A stretch of 64,000 bases of DNA, taken from contig NZ_LJJF01000001.1 in the NCBI RefSeq assembly GCF_001625365.1, positions 3,545,001-3,609,000 of the forward strand. The letters are read 5' to 3'. This DNA comes from Streptomyces sp. MJM8645. Its GTDB lineage: Bacteria; Actinomycetota; Actinomycetes; Streptomycetales; Streptomycetaceae. The stretch's first letter is position 1; each line of letters opens with the position of its first letter. The position numbers were made by a program, and so were the translations under genes. The notes below the pieces were generated by a model. The model was given only the letters and a program-made list of their open reading frames with translations, ran no database searches and was not told the origin of the DNA. Below, piece after piece: positions 48,508-55,153 of this stretch.

Positions 48508-49590
48508 ATGACCACCGATACCGCGGGGACGCCGACCGCGAAAACCCGGCCGCAGCCGCCCGCCGGACCACCGGACACCGCCCCGCCCGGAACCGGCGGG
48601 AGCGACTTCGCCCAACTGCTCGGCCGGATCAGCGCCGAGGCCCTGCTCGACCGACGCCCGGTCTACTACACCGTCCGCGCGGGCCTCGTCCTCGCCGCGT
48701 TCCTCGGCGGCTGGTGGGCCATGTTCGCCCTCGGCGACACCTGGCTCCAACTCGGCCTGGCCGCCGCGATGTCCATCGTCTTCGCCCAACTCGGACTGAT
48801 GGCCCACGACCTGGCGCACCGCCAGGTGTTCACCGGGCGCCGCGCCGGCGAGATCGGCGGCCGCATCGTCGCCAACCTCCTGATGGGCATGAGCTACGGC
48901 TGGTGGATGAACAAGCACACCCGCCACCACGCCAACCCCAACCACGAGGAGCGGGACCCGGACGTCTCCCCCGACCTCGTCGTCTGGTCCCAGGACCAGG
49001 CCAGGAGGGCCAGCGGAATCGCCCGCTTCATCGGCCGCCGCCAGGCGTTCCTCTTCTTCCCGCTGCTCCTGCTCGAAGGCCTCAACCTCAGCTACAACAG
49101 CTTCCGCGCGCTGCGCAGCCCGATCATGAAGCGCCCGTACCTGGAGGGCTTCCTGCTGGTCGCCCACTTCGCCGCCTACCTCGGGCTGGTCTTCGCCGCC
49201 CTCCCGGTCGGCAAGGCCTTCGCCTTCCTCGCCGTCCACCAGGCCCTGCTCGGCGTCTACTTGGGCTGCGTCTTCGCCCCCAACCACAAGGGCATGCTGA
49301 TGGTGACGCCCGGCATGCGGCTCGACTTCCTCCGCCGCCAGGTCCTCACCTCCCGCAACGTCCGCGGCGGCTACTTCATCGACGCCCTGATGGGCGGCCT
49401 CAACTACCAGGTCGAGCACCACCTCTTCCCCAGCATGCCCACCCCGGCCCTGCGCCGCGCCGCCGTCCTCACCCGCGACTTCTGCGCCGAGAAGGAGATC
49501 GCCTACTACGAGACCGGCCTCTTCCGCTCGTACCGCGAGATCCTCACCCACCTCCACCAGACCGGCGCCCCGATCCGCGCCGCGGGCTGA
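48508..49590 (+). CDS. Membrane fatty acid desaturase
   Basis: This 360-residue di-iron membrane desaturase has the three histidine boxes: LMAHDLAHRQVF (HDxxH), NKHTRHHANPNHEE (HxxHH) and NYQVEHHLFPSMP (QxxHH). Pairs of membrane helices surround them (VRAGLVLAAFLGGWWAMFAL and FLLVAHFAAYLGLVFAALPVG). It introduces a double bond into acyl chains of membrane lipids, like the DesA3 and linoleoyl-CoA desaturase group. No electron-transfer partner gene is adjacent. It appears to be a single-gene unit, followed by a strong terminator. Confidence 0.95.
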   Translation: MTTDTAGTPTAKTRPQPPAGPPDTAPPGTGGSDFAQLLGRISAEALLDRRPVYYTVRAGLVLAAFLGGWWAMFALGDTWLQLGLAAAMSIVFAQLGLMAHDLAHRQVFTGRRAGEIGGRIVANLLMGMSYGWWMNKHTRHHANPNHEERDPDVSPDLVVWSQDQARRASGIARFIGRRQAFLFFPLLLLEGLNLSYNSFRALRSPIMKRPYLEGFLLVAHFAAYLGLVFAALPVGKAFAFLAVHQALLGVYLGCVFAPNHKGMLMVTPGMRLDFLRRQVLTSRNVRGGYFIDALMGGLNYQVEHHLFPSMPTPALRRAAVLTRDFCAEKEIAYYETGLFRSYREILTHLHQTGAPIRAAG

Positions 49591-49614
49591 CCCGCCCACG
49601 ACCCACACCACACC

Positions 49615-49650
49615 GCGGCACCCCGGCTACTCGACCAGCCGGGGTGCCGC
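49615..49650 (+). terminator. Terminator after the desaturase gene
   Basis: GCGGCACCCCGGCT and AGCCGGGGTGCCGC form a perfect 14-bp stem around 8 nt, 25 bp past the stop codon. Confidence 0.9.
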
Positions 49651-49679
49651 AGTGCGTTCACCGGCGGCGGACATGCAAA

Positions 49680-49710
49680 AGGCCAGGTCAGAGGGTTTCT
49701 GACCTGGCCT
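49680..49710 (-). terminator. Terminator of tRNA-Lys
   Basis: AGGCCAGGTCAGA and TCTGACCTGGCCT form a 13-bp stem with a 5-nt loop. On the minus strand it is followed by TTTT (the AAAA at 49677-49680), making a classical intrinsic terminator just past the tRNA 3' end. Confidence 0.88.
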
Positions 49711-49718
49711 CGGTTCGG

Positions 49719-49791
49719 TGGGCCACCAGGGGCTCGAACCCTGAACCTACGGATTAAAAGTCCGCAGCTCTGCCAATTGAGCTAGTGGCCC
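49719..49791 (-). tRNA. tRNA-Lys (TTT)
   Basis: A 73-nt cloverleaf on the minus strand, with acceptor stem GGGCCAC/GTGGCCC and anticodon TTT at 49756-49758. CCA is not encoded. Confidence 0.95.
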
Positions 49792-49828
49792 GTGGCCCTC
49801 GTCCCGGTTGGGGAGGGCCACCGTGATC

Positions 49829-50584
49829 CTACCCGGTGGGGCGCAGGGCTCCGCCAGTGGATTGCGCGGGCGCGCCGGGGGCGGGGGGCGGAGCGTAGTG
49901 GGCGGCGCGGACGCGGCGGAGCCAGGATTCGGCGGGGCGCGGGTCCGGGGCGGCGGGGAGGACGCCGGGGCGGGCCAGGCGATCGGCGGCGTCGGCGAGC
50001 AGGGACTCGGCGACGGCGGGGCGGTCGGCGATGCGTTCGCCGAGGTCGCGGACGTGTCCGGGGTCGGCGAGGCGGACCAGGTTGTGGCCGGTCTCGTGCA
50101 GCCGGACGGCCTGCGCGACCAGCCGGACCAGGTGCCGGGCGTGCTTGGCGGCCCGGCCGCGGGTGACCGGGTCGGTGGTGTCGCGGGTCAGCAGTTTGCG
50201 GAACTGCTGCTCTGCGTAACCGAGATAGGCCTTCCGGACGGCCGATTCACTGAGGAAACTCGAGCGGATCTCGACCAGCTCGGCACCGAGCGGGGTGCGG
50301 ATCTCGTACAGGTCGTCCGGCAGCCAGACGAGCTCGGAGGCGGTCGGGTTGCAGGACAGCGCCAGACGGCACCACTTGGCGGCCTCGTGCAGGGTGACGT
50401 CGGGCCCGGTGGTGACGTGCGACTCGGCCGGGCGGTGCAGACCGTGCAGTTCCTCGGTGGGGGCGGCGTACAGGCCGAGCCGGTCGACGTCGGAGCCGGC
50501 GTGGGCGAAGCCGTACGCGGTGGAGCCGACCACGCCGGAGAGCAGGACGGTGCCGGGGACGGCGGGTGCGGGTGCGTCGGGCAT
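49829..50584 (-). CDS. RlaP-type nucleotidyltransferase
   Basis: This 251-residue protein of the predicted nucleotidyltransferase superfamily (DNA polymerase beta-like, COG3541/RlaP) has the signature LLSGVVGSTAYGFAHAGSDVDRLGLYAAP (GSxAYG, then SDxDxxG with two metal-binding aspartates) and the family-typical SCNPTASELVWLPDD stretch. The substrate (RNA, protein or small molecule) is unknown; some relatives accompany phage or RNA-repair genes, but none is seen here. GAGGAG precedes ATG 50584. The C-terminal 40 residues are Pro/Ala-rich. Confidence 0.9.
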   Translation of the reverse strand: MPDAPAPAVPGTVLLSGVVGSTAYGFAHAGSDVDRLGLYAAPTEELHGLHRPAESHVTTGPDVTLHEAAKWCRLALSCNPTASELVWLPDDLYEIRTPLGAELVEIRSSFLSESAVRKAYLGYAEQQFRKLLTRDTTDPVTRGRAAKHARHLVRLVAQAVRLHETGHNLVRLADPGHVRDLGERIADRPAVAESLLADAADRLARPGVLPAAPDPRPAESWLRRVRAAHYAPPPAPGAPAQSTGGALRPTG

Positions 50585-50736
50585 CGTCGGTCTCCTCTCG
50601 ACCGGCAGGCTGGCAGGCTGGCAGGGCGGTGCCGGCGGTGAGGGTGATGGCGGCGCCGCTACCGCATCCTCGCCGGTCCGGGCCGCTCCGGGCGAACGAT
50701 TTCCGCGCCGGGGCCCACCCCGGCCGGTCCGCCGGG

Positions 50737-50742
50737 TAGCGT
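50737..50742 (+). promoter_or_regulatory. Leaderless-type -10 of the SDR gene
   Basis: TAGCGT is followed by 7 nt and ATG 50750. Confidence 0.6.
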
Positions 50743-50749
50743 ACCGACC

Positions 50750-51514
50750 ATGTCGACCACCATCCCCGACGACGGCGTCCTGATCGTCACCGGCGCCGGC
50801 CGCGGCATCGGCGCCGCCACCGCCCTGCTCGCCGCCCGGCGCGGCTACCGGGTCTGCGTCAACTACCGCACGGACGAGGCCTCGGCCACCGCCGTGGTGG
50901 ACGCCGTCCGGGCCGCGGGCGGCACCGCACTCGCCGTCCGGGCCGACGTCACCCGCACCGCCGAGGTGGAGCGGCTGTTCACCACCGTGGACGCCGAACT
51001 CGGGCTGCTCACCGGCCTGGTGAACAACGCCGGCACGCTGGAGAAGCAGTGCCGGCTGGAGGACATCGACGAGGACCGGCTGAACCGGATCTGGGCCGCC
51101 AACATCACCGGCCCGTTCCTGTGCGCGGCCCAGGCCGTCCGCCGGATGTCCACCCGGCACGGCGGCCGCGGCGGTGCCATCGTCAACGTGTCCTCGGCCG
51201 CCTCGCGGCTCGGCTCGCCCAACGAGTACGTCGACTACGCGGCCGCCAAGGGCGCCGTCGACTCGATGACCCGCGGCCTCGCCCTGGAGGTCGCCGCCGA
51301 GGGGATCCGGGTCAACGCCGTCCGCCCCGGCCTGATCCACACCGACATCCACGCCCTCGGCGGCGAGCCCGGCCGGGTCGACCGGGTCGCCCCCGGACTG
51401 CCGATGCGACGCGGCGGACGGGCGGAGGAGGTCGCCGAGGCGATCCTCTTCCTGCTCTCCCCCGCCGCCTCGTACACCACCAACGCGTTCCTGGACGTCT
51501 CCGGCGGGCGCTGA
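50750..51514 (+). CDS. SDR family oxidoreductase
   Basis: This 254-residue classical short-chain dehydrogenase has the cofactor loop VTGAGRGIGAATALLAARRG (TGxxxGIG), the LVNNAGTLEKQ (NNAG) motif and the catalytic Ser/Tyr/Lys in NVSSAASRLG and YVDYAAAKGAVDS (YxxxK), with the C-terminal IRVNAVRPGLIHT loop. The N in NYRTDE after beta2 points to NADP(H) preference. The substrate is unknown; this resembles glucose or 3-oxoacyl-type reductases. It sits before the phosphatase gene with 55 bp between them, where a separate promoter is present. Confidence 0.95.
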   Translation: MSTTIPDDGVLIVTGAGRGIGAATALLAARRGYRVCVNYRTDEASATAVVDAVRAAGGTALAVRADVTRTAEVERLFTTVDAELGLLTGLVNNAGTLEKQCRLEDIDEDRLNRIWAANITGPFLCAAQAVRRMSTRHGGRGGAIVNVSSAASRLGSPNEYVDYAAAKGAVDSMTRGLALEVAAEGIRVNAVRPGLIHTDIHALGGEPGRVDRVAPGLPMRRGGRAEEVAEAILFLLSPAASYTTNAFLDVSGGR

Positions 51515-51557
51515 AAGGTTCCCTCCGGTTTCCTTCCGCCGGCCCGCCCGCCGCCCG

Positions 51558-51563
51558 TACCGT
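51558..51563 (+). promoter_or_regulatory. Leaderless-type -10 of the phosphatase gene
   Basis: TACCGT is followed by 6 nt and ATG 51570. Confidence 0.55.
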
Positions 51564-51569
51564 GGGGCC

Positions 51570-52265
51570 ATGACCGACGCCTTCATCGACATCCCCGGTG
51601 TGCGCAACTTCCGTGACGCGGGCGGGATCGGCGCCCTGCGGCGGGGCGTGCTCTACCGCTCCGGCTCCTTCCACACCCTCACCGACGAGGGCGCCCGGCG
51701 CCTCAAGGCCCTCGGCCTGCGCACCGTCCTCGACCTGCGCAGTCCGGTCGAGCTGGAGGTCTGGCCCGACCTGCGGCACGGCCTCGACCACGAGGCCCTC
51801 AACCTGCCGACCCTGCCCGCCAACCGCGAGGACGTCGACCAGCCCTGGCCCGAGGACCAGGCGGCGCTCTACCCCTTCATGGCCCAGACCGCCGGCCCGT
51901 CCCTCGCCGCCGTCGTCCGCCGCCTCGCCGCCCCCGGCGCGCTGCCCGCCCTCGTGCACTGCGCCGTCGGCAAGGACCGCACCGGCCTGACCATCGCCGT
52001 CCTGCAGTCCCTGCTCGGCGCCTCGGAGGCCGACGTCACCGCCGACTTCCTGCTCTCCAACGTCGGCCTCGGCCTCGACCGGGGCCCCACCCCCTACGTC
52101 GACGAGACCGGCACCGAACGCGTCTCCCGCCCCGTCACCGCCGAACTCCTCGCCTCCGCCCTGGGCTGGATCCACACCCGGCACTCCTCCCTCCCCGCCT
52201 ACCTCCGCGCCCACGGCGTCACCGACGAGGAGCTGACCGCCCTGCGCACCAACCTGTCGGCCTGA
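51570..52265 (+). CDS. Tyrosine-protein phosphatase (PTP-like)
   Basis: This 231-residue cysteine phosphatase of the Y_phosphatase3 type begins with IDIPGVRNFRDAGGIGALRRGVLYRSGSFHTLTDEGARRL, as in PtpB-like enzymes. The P-loop is ALVHCAVGKDRTGLTIAVL (HCxxGKDRTG: Cys nucleophile, Arg at +6). The general-acid Asp is probably in the loop before it. Mycobacterial PtpB acts on phosphotyrosine and phosphoinositides. It is a single-gene unit with a leaderless-type promoter. The physiological target is unknown. Confidence 0.95.
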   Translation: MTDAFIDIPGVRNFRDAGGIGALRRGVLYRSGSFHTLTDEGARRLKALGLRTVLDLRSPVELEVWPDLRHGLDHEALNLPTLPANREDVDQPWPEDQAALYPFMAQTAGPSLAAVVRRLAAPGALPALVHCAVGKDRTGLTIAVLQSLLGASEADVTADFLLSNVGLGLDRGPTPYVDETGTERVSRPVTAELLASALGWIHTRHSSLPAYLRAHGVTDEELTALRTNLSA

Positions 52266-52430
52266 CCGGCCCGGGGACGCACCTGCTCCTGGCCTTCGAA
52301 GCACCACCACTGGGCGGGCGGGCCGGTGTCCTCCCCCTGGTGGACGGCGGGGTCGGGGGCGGTGCGGCGCGAAGGCCGTGGCCCGGCAGCCGACCCGGCA
52401 CCCGCCACCGGGCCCGCCCGCAGCGCCGCC

Positions 52431-52436
52431 TATGCT
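52431..52436 (+). promoter_or_regulatory. Leaderless-type -10 of an unknown gene
   Basis: TATGCT is followed by 6 nt and GTG 52443, which supports that codon as the start. Confidence 0.6.
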
Positions 52437-52442
52437 GCGGCG

Positions 52443-53537
52443 GTGTCTTCCGACCATGATGCGCCGCACCGTCAGCAGCCCACCCTCCTGGAGGCGGTGG
52501 CCGGGCTGGAGGCGGTGGCCGCCGCCGGGGACGACGACCGCTTCGGCCCCGCCCTGGCGCTGGTGGGCGGGCTGTTCGGGTCGGCCGGCCCGGCCGAGGC
52601 CGCCGCAGCCGGCCCCCGGCTGGCCGCGCTGCTGCCGGGCGCCCCGCCGTTCCCCCGGGCGCACCTGGCGATGGTCGTGGGCGCCTGCGTGGAGAACGGC
52701 GCCGACCCGGTCGGCTGCGCGGGCCCGGTGCTGGCAGGCCTGCACGGGGCGCTGACCGGCACGCAGCGGCTGACGCGGCGGTGGGCGCAGACCGGCGGCG
52801 GCCCGCTGCCGGACCCGGAGGGCGACGACCCGGTCGAGGCGCACGACCGGGTCGCGGATCCGGCACACCTGGACGCGTGGCACGCGCACCTGGCCGTGGT
52901 CGGCTGGTGGACGCTGCACCTGTGGCAGCGGGCCGCCTGGGCCGTGTACGCGCACCCGCCGGTGCGCCGCGAGGCGCGCACCTCGGGCGTGACGGACGTG
53001 CTGCTGGAGCTGTTCGAGCGGTACGACGGCGGGCGGCACGACTTCAAGGGCCTGGCGCACCTGGCGCTGGTCCTCGACGACGAGCCGCTGCTGGTGCTGG
53101 ACCGCCCCACCGGCACCGGCTACCTGCTGCGCATGGACGGGCTGGGCGACACCTTCCAACTGCACACCCTGCTCGCCGAGGTGCTGATCGGCGGCGGCCA
53201 CCTGCCGGGCACCCGGCCGGACCCGGAGGTGGTGGCGCTGGCCCGTACCGCGCTCCCGGACGACCGCCGGGTGGTCGCGACCGGCGCGTTCAACCTGGTC
53301 GCCCCGGACGGCTCGTGGCTGTGGAACGAGGGGACGCCCAGCGACATCCCGGTGGTGGACGGCGTGCGCACCCTGGTCCTGGACCCGCCGCCGTACGAGC
53401 GCAGTTGGTCCGCCGGGCGGCTCCTCCAGGAGGTCCCGGGCGACCTGCGGCTGGAACGGGTGCTGCCCCCGGCGGAGGCCGCGCAGCGGCTGGCCCGCAC
53501 GGTGCCGGCACAACCCGCCGAACAGGCGTTCCGGTAA
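52443..53537 (+). CDS. Conserved hypothetical protein
   Basis: I do not recognise this 364-residue protein. It is soluble and mostly helical in the first half (LEAVAGLEAVAAAGDDDRFGPALALVGGLFG), with a central Trp-rich segment (WHAHLAVVGWWTLHLWQRAAW) and a C-terminal half with alternating strands (DIPVVDGVRTLVLDPPPYERSWSAGRLLQEVPGDLRLERVLPP). No signal peptide, membrane helix or catalytic signature is evident. The GTG start directly follows a -10 hexamer. Codon usage supports the frame over its whole length. Confidence 0.8.
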   Translation: MSSDHDAPHRQQPTLLEAVAGLEAVAAAGDDDRFGPALALVGGLFGSAGPAEAAAAGPRLAALLPGAPPFPRAHLAMVVGACVENGADPVGCAGPVLAGLHGALTGTQRLTRRWAQTGGGPLPDPEGDDPVEAHDRVADPAHLDAWHAHLAVVGWWTLHLWQRAAWAVYAHPPVRREARTSGVTDVLLELFERYDGGRHDFKGLAHLALVLDDEPLLVLDRPTGTGYLLRMDGLGDTFQLHTLLAEVLIGGGHLPGTRPDPEVVALARTALPDDRRVVATGAFNLVAPDGSWLWNEGTPSDIPVVDGVRTLVLDPPPYERSWSAGRLLQEVPGDLRLERVLPPAEAAQRLARTVPAQPAEQAFR

Positions 53538-53698
53538 CGCGCCCGCGGGGAGACCCGAAAGCGGGGAGGCCCGAAAGCGGCGGGACCCGACGGCAGCAGG
53601 ACCCGACGGCGGGGAGGCCCGGACGGGCGCGGGGCGGGCGGGCTATGGTCGGAAGCCGGAACAGGAAGTCGGGACAACCTCTACGAGTGGAGTCGACG

Positions 53699-54034
53699 AT
53701 GGCGAAGGTCCCCAACGTGCTCTCGGCCGCCGCGCCCGCCGCGCTGACCGCGGCGAGCGGCCTGGTGGGCGGTTACGGCGTCGCCCGCTGGAGCGGCCGG
53801 CGCGAACTGGGCGGCGCGGTGCTGGCGGTGGCCGGTGCCGGGGCGGCCGCGCAGTGGCACCGCAGCTCGGGCGCGGCCACTGCGGCGGCGCTGACCGGCC
53901 TGTACGTGGCGGCGTTCGGCGGCTCGCATCCGCTGGCGAAGAAGATCGGCGCCTGGCCGTCGGTCTTCGCCGTCACCGGTGTGGTCGCGGCGGCCTCGAC
54001 GGCCGCGACGGCGCTGGCCGCCCGCAAGCGGTAG
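53699..54034 (+). CDS. Small membrane protein of unknown function
   Basis: This 111-residue Ala/Gly-rich protein has three or four short membrane helices (LSAAAPAALTAASGLVGGYGVARW, LGGAVLAVAGAGAAAQWH, AAALTGLYVAAFGGSH and VFAVTGVVAAASTAATALAA). It ends in AARKR, a positively charged cytoplasmic-type tail. GGAG precedes the ATG with 8 nt spacing, and TATGGT at 53644 is a plausible -10 for a 5'-UTR of about 45 nt. The family was not recognised. Confidence 0.75.
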   Translation: MAKVPNVLSAAAPAALTAASGLVGGYGVARWSGRRELGGAVLAVAGAGAAAQWHRSSGAATAAALTGLYVAAFGGSHPLAKKIGAWPSVFAVTGVVAAASTAATALAARKR

Positions 54035-54072
54035 CGGCACCCGGCGGCACCCAGCGGCACCCGGCGGCGGCC

Positions 54073-54948
54073 TCAGCGCACCCCCGCGCCGGGCTGCGCC
54101 GCCCCGCCGAACCGCGCCTCGAACGCGGCCCGGTTCGCCGAGACCGGTGAGCGGTCCCAGACCGCGAACACCACCTGTTCGAAGGCCGCCCCGTACCGGG
54201 AGAGCGCGCCCTCGAAGGCCTCGGCGACCTGGGCCGGGTCGTTGCGGAACACCCCGCAGCCCCAGGCCCCGAGCACCAGCGTGCGGACCTCGTGCCGAGC
54301 CGCCGCCGCGAGCACCCGGACGGCCCGCTCGGCGAGCACGCCCCGGACGTCCACGTCGGCCGAGCGCCGTTCCAGCTGGCCCGCGTTGGGTGCGGGCGAG
54401 GTCAGGAAGGTGACCGGGTACGGCCGCGCCAGCAGGTCGCCGCCCCGGCCGCGGATCACCGGTACGTCGGGCGAGACGATCACCCGGTGGCTGTACCGGA
54501 GGTCGGTGGAGGCGCGGTGCGCCTCGTAGTAGTCCGGCGCCTCCAGCAGGCAGGTGTAGAGCAGCGCGCTGCGGCACAGGTCCTCCTCCTGGGCGCGGGC
54601 GCCGCGCAGGTAGCCGCCGCCGGGGTTGCGCGCGGAGGCGAAGTTGAGCACCCCGACCGGGCCAGCCCCGCCCTCGACCAGGCGCCGGGCGGCCTCGATG
54701 CTGCCTTCGGCCGTCACCTCCACCGCCCTGACGGGCCCCCCGGGCCGACCCGGCCGATCCGGCCCGGGCCCCGGGCCCCCGCCCCGCAGCAGCGCGTCCA
54801 GCGCCGGCGGCGCGTACGACACCGTGCCGGCCCTGGCGGCCGCCAACTGCTCCTCCACCATGACGAGTTCGCCACCGGCCGCCCGGTAGCTCCCCCGCTC
54901 GGCGATCTCCTCGTTCACCCGGGCCACGTCATGCAGTCTGCTGCTCAT
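54073..54948 (-). CDS. TIGR02452 / microbial PARG-like macrodomain protein
   Basis: This 291-residue protein of the bacterial poly(ADP-ribose) glycohydrolase type (TIGR02452, DUF2263) has the PARG signature NPGGGYLRGARAQEEDLCRSALLY (GGG-x7-QEE, the two Glu being catalytic) on a macrodomain fold, with NFASARNPGGG and TLVLGAWGCGVFRNDP loops binding ADP-ribose. Such enzymes remove ADP-ribose chains from proteins or nucleic acids. A Gly/Pro-rich insert of about 20 residues (RGGGPGPGPDRPGRPGGP) follows the N-terminal helical part. A -10 lies 7 nt before the ATG. No ADP-ribosyltransferase is nearby. Confidence 0.92.
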   Translation of the reverse strand: MSSRLHDVARVNEEIAERGSYRAAGGELVMVEEQLAAARAGTVSYAPPALDALLRGGGPGPGPDRPGRPGGPVRAVEVTAEGSIEAARRLVEGGAGPVGVLNFASARNPGGGYLRGARAQEEDLCRSALLYTCLLEAPDYYEAHRASTDLRYSHRVIVSPDVPVIRGRGGDLLARPYPVTFLTSPAPNAGQLERRSADVDVRGVLAERAVRVLAAAARHEVRTLVLGAWGCGVFRNDPAQVAEAFEGALSRYGAAFEQVVFAVWDRSPVSANRAAFEARFGGAAQPGAGVR

Positions 54949-54955
54949 GTCCGGG

Positions 54956-54961
54956 ACGCTA
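54956..54961 (-). promoter_or_regulatory. Leaderless-type -10 of the PARG-like gene
   Basis: TAGCGT on the minus strand is followed by 7 nt and ATG 54948. Confidence 0.6.
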
Positions 54962-55067
54962 CGGGACTTCCGCCGGGCCGCGCCACAGGTTATTCTCAGC
55001 CGCAGAACAACACCTCGGGGGTGCGAGGGGTACCGGGGGAGGTACCCGGGGGGTATCGGGGGAACGC

Positions 55068-55102
55068 GACGGGCCCGCTCCAGCGCATGGAGCGGGCCCG
55101 TC
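55068..55102 (-). terminator. Terminator of the DEAD-box helicase gene
   Basis: GACGGGCCCGCTCC and GGAGCGGGCCCGTC form a perfect 14-bp stem around 7 nt, 52 bp beyond the helicase stop codon. Confidence 0.88.
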
Positions 55103-55153
55103 GTGTGTGTTCAGCTGTTCAGCTACCGGTGGTCAACCACCGGCCGTACGGCG

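Noticed and set aside
55021..55060. GGTACC/GGGGG run as a sigma-B-type GGGTAT promoter
   Set aside because: No matching GTTT-type -35 lies at the right distance, and no plus-strand gene begins after it.
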